Shown: positions 23,813 to 32,238 of the stretch, in pieces
How positions within the stretch are numbered: the stretch's first letter is position 1
Layout: each line of letters starts with the position of its first letter
NCBI GenBank assembly: GCA_047620505.1
Contig: JBLHKS010000066.1
Coordinates: 1 to 32,666, forward strand
Direction of reading: 5' to 3'
DNA: 32,666 bases
Origin: JBLHKS01 sp047620505
GTDB taxonomy: Bacteria > Verrucomicrobiota > Verrucomicrobiia > Verrucomicrobiales > DEV007
Program-made: the position numbers and the translations under genes
Notes under the pieces: model-generated
Seen by the model: only the letters and a program-made list of their open reading frames with translations
The model's database searches: none
Told to the model about the DNA's origin: nothing

Positions 23813-25291
23813 TCAAGACAATTCCTCGCCGTCAGCGTCCGCGCTTTTCCCGTTCGCCTTCAATTGCCTTTGCATTTTGAGTATGGAGCGGATCTGGCCG
23901 AAGTTAAGGACGATGCAGATTCCCACGTAGACGGCACCGCCCACCACGACGCTGAGGCTGAGTTTCGCCCAATCGGGAAACGGCCCGAACCAGGCGCGCT
24001 GGGCGAATTCGATCGCGCCCACCATGGCGGCAGAGGCGAGAAGGGGACCCCAGAGACGGGCGAAATCGCCAATCAGATTGAAATCGGTCGAGCGTGAGAC
24101 CCACCAGAGCGCGACGGGAAACATCGAGAACGAAACCGCTGCCATGCCCCAGCACATCGCGACCAGTCCCTTTGGAGCCAGAATCAGAATAGCGGTGAGG
24201 ATCAGTCCCGTAATCAGCAACTGAATCTTGATGAACAGACCCGCCCGGTTGATGGACCGGAGCGCTTCCCGGATCACCAGAAGAAAAGGCGCGGGTGCCA
24301 TCGCCACGAGAAAAATCCGTAAAACCGGCGCGGCCGGCGCCCATTTTTCGCCGAGAAATGCGTGGACAAAGTCCGGCCCGAGGAGGGCGGCGCCGGTGAT
24401 CGCGGGGCAAGCCAGAAGGCCCGCGAGATAAATATTCTGCCGCAGAACCCAGCGCATTCTCTCCGGCTGATCATTGATTTTCGACAACGCCGGGTAGAGG
24501 ACCGTGGTGATCGGCATAACAATAATGCTCAACAGCGACTGGAACAGCCGGTTGGCCAGAGTGTAAAACCCGACATGAACCGCCCCGAGCCAAGCCCCGA
24601 CGGCGAATCGCGGGACCTGCTGTTCGAGAAAGGTGATGAAGTTGGAGCCGGTCATCTTGATGCCCGGAGCCATCACAAAAGCCAATCGCGTTACCCTGAA
24701 TTGGAATCGCGGCCTCCACTTCGCCGCCGGCCACAGAATGACCAGAGCAACGACCCCTTGCATCAACTGCTGGTAGATGATCGCGTAGGCCCCGTACCCG
24801 TTGAGGGCGAGGCTGATCCCGGTAATCCCGCCCAAAGCGGTGGAAACGGTCGAGCGGATCATGAACGTCCGGAATTCCATCCGTGCCTTGACCAGAACCG
24901 TCGGCACCGAGGAGGCGGCGAAGATCGTCGCCAGAGGGGACAAGGCGCGCAGCATGCCTGCCAGCCGGGGTTCGTCAAAAACGCCCGCCAGCAGATCGGC
25001 GCCGAAAAAAGTCGCCAGCGAAATCAGGATTCCGAACATCAAAATCGTCCAGAACAGGGTCGAAAGTTCCGAAGAGTCCGTGATCCGGCGGCTGATCACC
25101 GCGTCGGCGGAGCCGAACACAACAAAGGAGGCGAACGCGGCGACGATTCCGCACAGGCCCGCCAGTCCGAATTCCTCCGGGCCGATCAGGAGGGCGAGAA
25201 TGAAGAAGACCGCGAACGTCAGCAGCTGCTGGCCAACTTTTTCGAGAAGTATCCACAGCATTCCCCGGGCCATGCGTTTCCGAAGGCTCAT
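23813..25291 (-). CDS. Wzx-type oligosaccharide flippase
   Basis: A 492-residue membrane protein with about 12-14 hydrophobic helices and the polysaccharide-synthesis MOP fold. The opening MSLRKRMARGMLWILLEKVG, GPEEFGLAGLCGIVAAFASF and ISRRITDSSELSTLFWTILM match the RfbX/Wzx group; PGIKMTGSNFITFLEQQVPR is also typical. It moves the undecaprenyl-linked repeat unit across the inner membrane. It heads a two-gene leftward operon with the sulfotransferase. It is divergent from the export genes beginning at 25457. The C-terminal tail is hydrophilic (KANGKSADADGEELS). Confidence 0.9.
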   Translation of the reverse strand: MSLRKRMARGMLWILLEKVGQQLLTFAVFFILALLIGPEEFGLAGLCGIVAAFASFVVFGSADAVISRRITDSSELSTLFWTILMFGILISLATFFGADLLAGVFDEPRLAGMLRALSPLATIFAASSVPTVLVKARMEFRTFMIRSTVSTALGGITGISLALNGYGAYAIIYQQLMQGVVALVILWPAAKWRPRFQFRVTRLAFVMAPGIKMTGSNFITFLEQQVPRFAVGAWLGAVHVGFYTLANRLFQSLLSIIVMPITTVLYPALSKINDQPERMRWVLRQNIYLAGLLACPAITGAALLGPDFVHAFLGEKWAPAAPVLRIFLVAMAPAPFLLVIREALRSINRAGLFIKIQLLITGLILTAILILAPKGLVAMCWGMAAVSFSMFPVALWWVSRSTDFNLIGDFARLWGPLLASAAMVGAIEFAQRAWFGPFPDWAKLSLSVVVGGAVYVGICIVLNFGQIRSILKMQRQLKANGKSADADGEELS

Positions 25292-25354
25292 ATCGTCGGT
25301 GCTGCCATCATCCTCTCAGGTAAAGCAAGCGACATGACGATGCGCGAATCTTTT

Positions 25355-25376
25355 CCTGAAAAGTGTTTTTTTCAGG
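25355..25376. repeat. Inverted repeat in the divergent flippase/export promoter region
   Basis: CCTGAAAA (25355-25362) and TTTTCAGG (25369-25376) form a perfect 8-bp inverted repeat around 6 nt, 12 bp upstream of the putative -35 element of the export operon. A T-tract is part of the right arm. It may be a regulator site or a small terminator for readthrough from either side. Confidence 0.4.
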
Positions 25377-25387
25377 CCATTTGAAGC

Positions 25388-25415
25388 TTTACACGAAATC
25401 TACCTCCTCTAGAAT
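25388..25415 (+). promoter_or_regulatory. Putative sigma70 promoter of the export operon
   Basis: TTTACA (25388-25393), a 16-bp spacer and TAGAAT (25410-25415) precede the first export gene by about 40 bp. The match to consensus is good by the standard of this window. The transcript would cover the beta-barrel, SLBB and Wzc-like genes. Confidence 0.5.
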
Positions 25416-25456
25416 TAGGCGACTGAATTCTGAGAATCGGGCTGAGATCGCGGGAG

Positions 25457-26821
25457 ATGCATATATTGAAATTCGAACTTCAAATCCTCCTGCTGCTTTC
25501 TGTGTCAATTGCGGGGCCCGTTTTCGCGGATCCGCCCGGCCGGGAAGAGGTGATCGATCCGGTGCTGCAGCCCGGCATCGTCACCGAGATCACCGAGATC
25601 ACCGAGATCACCGAGATCACCGAGATCACCGAACGCCCCGCGCCCGCCCTTCCCACGATCGAATGGGACCGCCGCTCGCCGGTCAAAGCGAGTATTGGCG
25701 TCCTCGGATTCCATAACGACAATCTTTTCATCTCCGGCGGCGAGCCTCAGGCCGATTTCGTCTTTCAAATCCGCCCCGCGATCTGGTTTGAATCTTCCGA
25801 GCGCCGCGACCTCCGCCGCCACTACCTCAAGGCCGGATACGATCCCAAAATCATCCGCTACGCCGACTTTGACCAACTGAATACGGAAAACGATCAGTTT
25901 CAGCTCCGCTATCAATTCCTTGGATCGCGGGTGAGTGCCTCTTTCTATCATCGGGACGTTGAACTTTCAGGCTCGGTGCAACCCCTCGAATCGGGAGACG
26001 ATCCGGCGGCGGCTCAAGAGGAACAGGCGTTGGAGGACGAACAAGCGCAGCAGGATCTCAACGACGTGGAACGCGAACTGGGGCGCCGGGTGGGAGGCTC
26101 GGGGCAGAATTCCTACGCCGTTCTGCAATATCAATTCAGCGACAAAGCCTTTTTCCGGCCCGCCGCGCGCCGCCATTTTCGTGATTTTGGTGGAGCCAGC
26201 CCCGGCGAAATGGAGGAAATCTGGGTTGAAGGATTCCTGCACCGGGCCATCACCGATCACATCCGGCTGGCCGCCGGCCCCCGATTCGGTCAGGTCAATT
26301 TCAGCGAATCGTTCGACCAGAATTACACCCAGGCGCTCCTGCGCGGCTATTTCACCCCGTCGGACAAGCTGATCATCGACGGCTGGGCCGGGGTGGATTT
26401 TCGCGAGTTCGACTCCGGAAATTCAGACCTATCCACTCCAGTCTTCCTCGGCAGGATTCGCTGGAAGCCCAGTGACATGACCGAATTTTCTCTAGAAGGC
26501 TTTCGCAACGAGCGGGCCTCCGTCCTTGGCGACGCGATCGATTCGACCGGAGTCCGGTGCCGCTATCGCCAACGGTTGCCAGGCGACTGGGAATATTCGT
26601 TCGCGGGTGGTTACACCGAATCCGAATTCTCCGAGACAACCCCGGTTGCTGGCGGCGTCCGGCGCGAAGACCAGTTCTCTTTCCTTCGCAATACGCTCAG
26701 CTACCGGGTCAGCGACCGTGGATGGATCCGTGTTTTTCACGAATTCCGCGAAAACACTTCCAACCGCTCAGCGGGCTTCGAACGCAATCTGACCGGTTTT
26801 TTGCTCGATTTTCAATTCTAA
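25457..26821 (+). CDS. Outer-membrane beta-barrel protein of the exopolysaccharide export operon
   Basis: A 454-residue protein with a signal peptide (LQILLLLSVSIAGPVFADPP), a short periplasmic linker containing a T-E-I tandem repeat, and then alternating amphipathic strands: ASIGVLGFHNDNLFISGG, DFVFQIRPAIWFESSERRDL, and a final strand ending LTGFLLDFQF with terminal Phe, as expected of a barrel. It resembles the BBP2_2 type of barrels found beside exopolysaccharide genes. A Glu/Gln-rich stretch (AAAQEEQALEDEQAQQDLND) forms a long loop. It probably provides the outer-membrane channel or secreton. An alternative TTG start at 25466 is better spaced from GGGAG at 25452-25456. Confidence 0.82.
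   Translation: MHILKFELQILLLLSVSIAGPVFADPPGREEVIDPVLQPGIVTEITEITEITEITEITERPAPALPTIEWDRRSPVKASIGVLGFHNDNLFISGGEPQADFVFQIRPAIWFESSERRDLRRHYLKAGYDPKIIRYADFDQLNTENDQFQLRYQFLGSRVSASFYHRDVELSGSVQPLESGDDPAAAQEEQALEDEQAQQDLNDVERELGRRVGGSGQNSYAVLQYQFSDKAFFRPAARRHFRDFGGASPGEMEEIWVEGFLHRAITDHIRLAAGPRFGQVNFSESFDQNYTQALLRGYFTPSDKLIIDGWAGVDFREFDSGNSDLSTPVFLGRIRWKPSDMTEFSLEGFRNERASVLGDAIDSTGVRCRYRQRLPGDWEYSFAGGYTESEFSETTPVAGGVRREDQFSFLRNTLSYRVSDRGWIRVFHEFRENTSNRSAGFERNLTGFLLDFQF
25583..25632 (+). repeat. 9-nt in-frame tandem repeat (5 copies)
   Basis: The unit ACCGAGATC is repeated five times without error (25583-25627) with a partial sixth, encoding (T-E-I)n just after the signal peptide of the barrel protein. 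The unit length is a multiple of three, so copy changes alter linker length without frameshift. Confidence 0.9.
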
Positions 26822-26848
26822 CTCTCTCAACATCCGTCCACAAATCTC

Positions 26849-27943
26849 ATGAAGCGCACATTTCTTCCTTTCTTCCTTCCGGTGCTTGCCCTGGCGTTGA
26901 TGACCACCGGCCTTTCCGCCGCCGACGACGACTACATCCTCCAGCCTGGGGACGGTGTTCTGGTCACCGTCTTCGAACACAACGAGGTGACGACCGAAAC
27001 CCAGATCTCCGCCAGCGGCGAAATCCGGATGCCGCTGATCGACTCGGTTTCGATCGGCGGAAAATCGGTCAAAGACGCCGTTGCCGAAATCACCAACAAA
27101 CTCTCCCAAGGCTTCGTCAACGATCCCAAGGTCGTTCTCACGGTCACCGGCGTCGGCGTTGATCAGGCCATCGTGATCGGCATGGTCCAGCGGCCGGGAA
27201 TGGTCGATTTCCCGGCCAATCGTCCGCTCGATATTCTCAGCGCGATCGCCATGGCCGGCGGTTTTTCTCAGGGCGCCGATCTTAACCGTGTCACGATTCG
27301 GCGCGGCGATGTCGATCAAACCCGCGTGATCGCGGTCGATTCGCGCAGCTTGACCGGCGAAGACGCCGCCGCTGTCAAGCTCGAACCGAACGACATCGTC
27401 AGCGTCGGACAGAGTTTCGCCCAGCAGGTCACTGTAATGGGCGAGGTCGCCCGCCCCGGATTTGTCGCGATGCCCGCTGGCGGCGATCTCAACCTGCTCA
27501 GCGCGATCGCCAACGCGGGCGGCTACTCTGAAAAGGCCGACCCGGCCAACATCCTGGTCCGCCGGGGGACTTCGGTTCACCAGGTCAACGCCCATCGCCT
27601 CGCCAAAGTGGACGGCGTCAAGCCCTTCGAGCTTCGACCAAGCGATGTCGTCACCGTCGGCCGAATCCAACTCCACACCGTCACTCTAATCGGCGAAGTC
27701 CGGTCGCCAAGCATGATCGAGATTCCAGCAAGTGCCGGGCTCGATCTGATCGAGGCGATCGCCCTCGCCGGAGGCTACACGAACAACGCCAACCCGAAAC
27801 GCGTCATCGTCCGCCGCCAGCAGGATGAAGGAGACGCGAAACTCTATCGGGTGGATGCGCGGCGGCTGGCGAAAGATCCCGAAGCAAGACCGTTTGAACT
27901 CGAAGCCGGCGACACCATCACAATTCCGGAACGAATCTTCTGA
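26849..27943 (+). CDS. Polysaccharide export protein with three SLBB domains (Wza-like)
   Basis: A 364-residue secreted protein. A Sec signal (LPFFLPVLALALMTTGLSAA) has no lipobox Cys, unlike Wza lipoproteins. The Poly_export domain follows (DDYILQPGDGVLVTVFEHNE, then ISASGEIRMPLIDSVSIGGK). Three SLBB repeats come next, starting at about residues 108, 196 and 285, each with the pattern V-x-G-x-V-x-x-P-x-x-x-x-x-P then DLLxAIAxAGG (for example VTVMGEVARPGFVAMPAGGD). It forms the periplasmic ring of the export channel. It lies 27 bp after the barrel gene and 56 bp before the Wzc-like gene. The lack of a lipid anchor suggests the barrel protein supplies the outer-membrane part. Confidence 0.93.
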   Translation: MKRTFLPFFLPVLALALMTTGLSAADDDYILQPGDGVLVTVFEHNEVTTETQISASGEIRMPLIDSVSIGGKSVKDAVAEITNKLSQGFVNDPKVVLTVTGVGVDQAIVIGMVQRPGMVDFPANRPLDILSAIAMAGGFSQGADLNRVTIRRGDVDQTRVIAVDSRSLTGEDAAAVKLEPNDIVSVGQSFAQQVTVMGEVARPGFVAMPAGGDLNLLSAIANAGGYSEKADPANILVRRGTSVHQVNAHRLAKVDGVKPFELRPSDVVTVGRIQLHTVTLIGEVRSPSMIEIPASAGLDLIEAIALAGGYTNNANPKRVIVRRQQDEGDAKLYRVDARRLAKDPEARPFELEAGDTITIPERIF

Positions 27944-27999
27944 GATCACCTCCGCGATTCCGTCCAGACCCAGTCCAGGCGCGCCCACTTCATCAAAAC

Positions 28000-30036
28000 A
28001 TGACCAATTGCGACGAGCTAACCGGCCCGAGCCCCCAGGAGGATCAAAGAGCAATCGATCCGCGCCAGCTCCTGAGCAAAGTTCAGGAAAAATTGTGGAT
28101 CCTTGTGCTGACGACGATCCTGGGCATCGCGGCCGGCGTCGCCTACGTCAAATACGTCAGCCCGGTTTACGAAGCGACAGCCACGGTCGAAGTCCTGAGC
28201 GGCAAGCGGAGCCCCGTCGGGGATGGCGGGCAGAATGATCTCAAAAACGCCGACGCCCTCGGCACAATCGCCGCCATCCTCAACCGGATTTCCCTGTTTC
28301 AGCGAGTCATGGAACGCGATGATATCCTTGATCACGAAAATCTGGAAATCGCCGCGGAACTCGAACCGGTGCAGCGGGCGGCGGGGTTGCAGAGGCTCGT
28401 TCAGGTTCAGATTCGCCGCGACACCCGGCTGATCGACGTCGCCGTCGAACACAGCGACCCCGAAGTCGCCAAGCTGCTCGCCAACGCGATCGTGAATGAA
28501 TTCATCGAGGAACGCAGCCAGATGGAAGCCGGCGCCACCAAGTCTTCGTTTGAAATGCTTCTCGGGGAAAAAGAGAAGATCGACGAGTCGCTTGAGACCC
28601 TGGAGACGATGTTGCAATCCGTTGAGAAGGTCCTCGTCACCAAATCTCTGATTGAAGAAAAGGAAACCGAGATCCAGCAGCTGCTGACGAACCTTGGCGA
28701 GCTTCATCCGGACGTGAAAGCCGCCCGGACCCAGGTCGCGGTGGCATACGGAGAACTCGAAGAACAACTCGCTAAAGCGCGCGCCCTGATCGAACCGGCG
28801 CTTGCTCCCGAAGGGGCCGATCAAGGGGGCAATGCCGTTTCGCGCGAGAAAAAACTACTGCTGGAAGCCGATCTTTTCGAACTGAGCCAGCGTGCGCTCA
28901 CGCGCGAAATTGATTCGGAACGCGCCACACGCGACGTGATTGTGGCCAGATTGAAGGAAGCCGAAATCATCAAAGATCTCGACACCACCCCGGTGATTCT
29001 GGCCGAGCCGGCGTTTGCTCCGCTACATCCCGTCCGGCCGAAGCCGGTTCTGGTTTGTGCCCTCGCCACCGGGCTCGGATTCATCTGCGGCCTGATGCTT
29101 ATCTGGCTGTCACACGCGCTGAACCAGAGAATTCGGACCGTGGACGAGGCGCAAACTCACATCGGCGTTGCCGTCCTCGGTGCCGTGCCTCATCGCAAGG
29201 GAATTGCCAAGGTCGGTTGGCTCATAAGGCGGAAAAAACGCGAACTGGTTACTCTCAAAAATCAATTTCAGCCCGAAATCGCCGGTGGCAATAAGAAAGG
29301 GAAGCCGGCCCAGGCGCCGATCAGATCCGGACGGAATATCGAACCCCTGGTTCTGTTGTCCGATCCCGGGAGCGATATTGCCGAATCCTTCCGCACCTTG
29401 CGGGCGAAGTTGACTCTGCATTCGCGGAAGAACGACGTAAAAAGCATTCTCGTCACCAGCGCGGTCCCGAACGAAGGCAAAAGCTTCGTCGCCGCCAATC
29501 TTGCCGTCGCCTGCGCCGCCCAGGCAGGCGCTCGCACCCTGCTGATCGACGCCGATCTACGCTGTCCGACAGTGGACAATCTGCTGGACGTCAAACCAGG
29601 TGAGGGCTTCGCCAAAGCGCTCACCAACGGTGAATCGCCCGTCCCAACGCCGTCCGGAATTCCCAATCTCGACATCCTGACTGCCGGCCGCGATACCCCG
29701 AACCCGGCGGAGATGCTTTCGAGTGAAGCCGTTCAGCAGCTGCTCAAAAAACTGACCGAAGAATACGACACCGTGATCGTCGATACCCCTCCCATTAACA
29801 CCGTCGCTGATGCTCTACTTCTGGTTCCCGCGATCGACTCCGTTCTCCTCGTCGCCCGCGCTGACCAGACTCCGCGAAACGCGGTGATTCACGCCCGCAA
29901 ATCGCTCGAAGCGGCTGGCGCTTTGGTAGCGGGATTTGTGCTGACAGGAATCAAGCGCCGCTCCGGTTTTGCCTCAAACCGGTACTATTATCACTACGGT
30001 GCCGGTTCCACGGACTACTCCCGCAATTACGGGTAA
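28000..30036 (+). CDS. Wzc-like chain-length regulator and tyrosine autokinase
   Basis: A 678-residue fusion. The N-terminal Wzz domain has a first membrane helix (about 33-50) and a second (VLVCALATGLGFICGLMLIW, about 350-370), with a long coiled coil between. The cytoplasmic BY-kinase domain shows Walker A SAVPNEGKS (487-495), Walker A' LLIDADLRCP (from 514) and Walker B TVIVDTPPI (near 592). The tail is Tyr-rich (RYYYHYGAGSTDYSRNYG), the autophosphorylation cluster. Cyclic phosphorylation controls chain length and export with the SLBB ring. ISSILVTS-type strand and ADQTPRNAV also match. It ends the rightward export operon; no terminator hairpin was seen after it. Confidence 0.94.
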   Translation: MTNCDELTGPSPQEDQRAIDPRQLLSKVQEKLWILVLTTILGIAAGVAYVKYVSPVYEATATVEVLSGKRSPVGDGGQNDLKNADALGTIAAILNRISLFQRVMERDDILDHENLEIAAELEPVQRAAGLQRLVQVQIRRDTRLIDVAVEHSDPEVAKLLANAIVNEFIEERSQMEAGATKSSFEMLLGEKEKIDESLETLETMLQSVEKVLVTKSLIEEKETEIQQLLTNLGELHPDVKAARTQVAVAYGELEEQLAKARALIEPALAPEGADQGGNAVSREKKLLLEADLFELSQRALTREIDSERATRDVIVARLKEAEIIKDLDTTPVILAEPAFAPLHPVRPKPVLVCALATGLGFICGLMLIWLSHALNQRIRTVDEAQTHIGVAVLGAVPHRKGIAKVGWLIRRKKRELVTLKNQFQPEIAGGNKKGKPAQAPIRSGRNIEPLVLLSDPGSDIAESFRTLRAKLTLHSRKNDVKSILVTSAVPNEGKSFVAANLAVACAAQAGARTLLIDADLRCPTVDNLLDVKPGEGFAKALTNGESPVPTPSGIPNLDILTAGRDTPNPAEMLSSEAVQQLLKKLTEEYDTVIVDTPPINTVADALLLVPAIDSVLLVARADQTPRNAVIHARKSLEAAGALVAGFVLTGIKRRSGFASNRYYYHYGAGSTDYSRNYG

Positions 30037-30056
30037 TCAATCCGACCGGATCTTGA

Positions 30057-30199
30057 TCAGATCACGCGATCGAGCTTGTCCTCGATCGCTTTCACCAGAT
30101 GCTCAGTAGTGACCGGTTTGCCGATCATCAAATCGTCGCCAGACTGAACCACTGCACCCGGGTTGGCGTCGTCGGCTTCGACTAACGCGGTCACAAAAT
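30057..30199 (-). pseudogene. 3' remnant of a response-regulator gene
   Basis: The minus strand reads FVTALVEADDANPGAVVQSG, then DDLMIGKPVTTEHLVKAIED and KLDRVI before TGA at 30057. This is the last third of a receiver domain, beginning at the VTA switch strand and retaining the KP pair; it closely resembles the intact regulator at 16593. The N-terminal two thirds, with the acceptor Asp, are missing. The break coincides with the end of an IS3-like remnant, so insertion and deletion are the likely cause. Confidence 0.75.
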
Positions 30200-30207
30200 C
30201 ACACCAG

Positions 30208-30340
30208 TGTTTTCTGAGGTGCAACGCTTTTTTGGACCAGTTTGTTGTTCAGTTTAGTGTCAGGATGGAGTTTTCGAACTGGCTCGGTGAGAGGTAGCCA
30301 ATCACGTAGGATGGTGTGCTTCCATCATAAGAAACACAGG
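30208..30340 (-). mobile_element. 3' end remnant of an IS3-family element
   Basis: The minus strand encodes CVSYDGSTPSYVIGYLSPSQ then FENSILTLN and a stop at 30249. The GYLSPSQFEN phrase is the C-terminus of IS3-type (OrfB) transposases. The noncoding tail to about 30208 begins with TGT and would be the element's right end. Everything upstream in the transposase is missing; the remnant stops exactly at the stop codon of the metallopeptidase gene. Confidence 0.6.
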
Positions 30341-32170
30341 CTAACGTCGGAGTTCCGCTCCGAGCCAGAGTCCCCAGTCGCCGGCCTTGCCGTCACCGGC
30401 GTCCGTGGTGATCAGCTCGATTTCATCGACGTCGGCTAAGTCGATTTCGAATGCTTGAGTCTTGCCCGGTTCGATTTTACGCGAACGAAAGACTTCTTTC
30501 CCATCGGCTTTGATTGCGAAGACGACCGTGCCGCCTCGCTGATTCGGAAGACCAACTTTACCGGTTAGCTGTTTCCAGTCTGAACCCGCCAAGTCGTAGA
30601 GATGACGCGATTCGGCATGCGCATAGATCCCGGTTTCGAACAATTCTCCGCCAGAGATCAGCAGGGCATCGGGACGCGGCAGATGATCATAGGCAGGTTG
30701 CGCCCAACCCACAGTGGCTTCAGCAGGCGTGACCTGAGAAAGCGGGTAAAGATCGTTCTCCGCCGGGACATCTGCAGCTGCGACTGTCTTTCGGTCATTG
30801 CGTCGTCCTTGAAGAACCGCGGCCGCGATGGCTCGGGATTTTGACTCCTCAGGAAACCGATCGCGAATCTCGGCGGCGCGGGCAAAATCGCGTTCGTTCA
30901 TCGCTCCGATAAATTCACTTAGCTCAAGAGATACCTGCATCACCGCAACATCGACAGCGCCATCCTTGGCGACGTCGAAGGTCGAACTCCAAGTCGAAGT
31001 TGCGCCGTTGGCGAGGCACGCGACGAGACGTATCGCGGCCGGTTTTCCAGATACGAGAGCATCGCATTTCAGCGCGAAATTTCCGTTTTCATCCGGCACG
31101 GCCGAGATCGTTCGAGCATCGTAATCGCTGCCGCCATCCGGGTCGAGATAGGCGATAACCGCGTAGACGGGAATCGATGCTTTGACGGTTCCTGAGATCG
31201 AAAAACGCTTCGCTTCTGGCTCTACCTTCAGTCCAGAAAATTCAGCCTTAGCAGGGAGATTCATCCCTTTCACCGATCCAGAAAATTGCGGATGTGAAGC
31301 CAGCCGCAACGCGTGGGCCAACGTGATAAAACTGCCTTTTCCTTCGCCTCGCGCTTGGTCGAAATAGCTTCGATTTCCCGAGCCCATCAACGCTGTTCCA
31401 AACGCAGCCGCCTCGTCATCGCGCTCGCGACAATGCGGTAGCCCCAATCCGTGACCGAGTTCGTGCGCGATCCCGCCAACGAAGATTGAAATGTGCTTTC
31501 CAAGCGAAATTCGGCCGTACTCGCCATCGCGAATCATAGGCTTCTTCAAATGAAGGTTATCGGTATCCAGCTCCGCCGAATCGAGCTGCCACGCGAGCCC
31601 GCCACGATGATGCCCGCGAGCGTAGTAGGGGCTCTTGTGGAAAAATGTGTTCTTGTCAGGATCCCACTTGGCAAGGTTCGTAAAAATCAAGACCGTCTCG
31701 TGATCTGGATCGATCCCCGCTTTTTTAAGAACGGGCCAACACTCCTTTTGAATGCGTTCGCCATCGGGACGGCCATAATCGGCGTAGCCGCCGGCCCCAG
31801 TCGCTTCGTGGATGACCAGTTGATCATCGGCGTCGTAATCGAGTTGGATCGTCCGTCGTCCGAAGCCATGCCGCTCCATTTCGTCTGCGTAGAATTTCTG
31901 AATGTGCTCCATGATGCGCTGGAGCCGACCGCGATGGTCCTCGGCGAAATCGCGATCCGCCGTGCGCCAGCAAATGATGTGCAGCTTGCGATCGCCGGCT
32001 TGTGGGTTCTCCGAATGATAAGCGCCCAAGATCGCCCGAGCGGCCTCAACTTTTTGCGCGTCTCCAGAGATCGCGACGCGCGCTGGCGTCAATTCTTCGT
32101 CAGCGGAAATCGCAGAGCCGAGCCCAAGAGCAAGCGCATTGAGAAATGGGATCAGCAGTTTGATTTTCAT
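30341..32170 (-). CDS. Secreted metzincin-like zinc metallopeptidase with NPCBM domain
   Basis: 609 residues from the ATG at 32170 (MKIKLLIPFLNALALGLGSA, a Sec signal); the frame is open 17 codons further up. The catalytic core has the metzincin zinc motif HELGHGLGLPHC (HExxHxxGxxH) near residue 260 and a likely Met-turn in TALMGSGN about 20 residues on. After a linker domain of beta type (FSISGTVKASIPVYAVIAYL), the C-terminal 140 residues form an NPCBM carbohydrate-binding module (GIYAHAESRHLYDLAGSDWK ... DEIELITTDAGDG). It probably cleaves glycoproteins or is targeted to glycans outside the cell. Its 3' end directly abuts an IS remnant, with the stop retained. Confidence 0.9.
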   Translation of the reverse strand: MKIKLLIPFLNALALGLGSAISADEELTPARVAISGDAQKVEAARAILGAYHSENPQAGDRKLHIICWRTADRDFAEDHRGRLQRIMEHIQKFYADEMERHGFGRRTIQLDYDADDQLVIHEATGAGGYADYGRPDGERIQKECWPVLKKAGIDPDHETVLIFTNLAKWDPDKNTFFHKSPYYARGHHRGGLAWQLDSAELDTDNLHLKKPMIRDGEYGRISLGKHISIFVGGIAHELGHGLGLPHCRERDDEAAAFGTALMGSGNRSYFDQARGEGKGSFITLAHALRLASHPQFSGSVKGMNLPAKAEFSGLKVEPEAKRFSISGTVKASIPVYAVIAYLDPDGGSDYDARTISAVPDENGNFALKCDALVSGKPAAIRLVACLANGATSTWSSTFDVAKDGAVDVAVMQVSLELSEFIGAMNERDFARAAEIRDRFPEESKSRAIAAAVLQGRRNDRKTVAAADVPAENDLYPLSQVTPAEATVGWAQPAYDHLPRPDALLISGGELFETGIYAHAESRHLYDLAGSDWKQLTGKVGLPNQRGGTVVFAIKADGKEVFRSRKIEPGKTQAFEIDLADVDEIELITTDAGDGKAGDWGLWLGAELRR

Positions 32171-32238
32171 CTTTTTTGAAGAAGCCAGAGTCAACCTGCT
32201 GAAACAGAAGGGTCGCAGCAAAAGTGACCCGCGGTTGC

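Noticed and set aside
24362..25384. 340-codon open frame antisense to the flippase gene
   Set aside because: Low-complexity Arg/Asp/Gln-rich product without a recognisable fold; it mirrors the codon pattern of the flippase gene on the other strand.
25583..25632. Tandem repeat as a CRISPR array or origin iterons
   Set aside because: The units are 9 nt, contiguous and in frame with a protein; there are no spacers and no replication genes.
14072..30199. Exosortase/PEP-CTERM association of the exopolysaccharide locus
   Set aside because: No exosortase-like membrane protein or PEP-CTERM tail was seen among the translated products.
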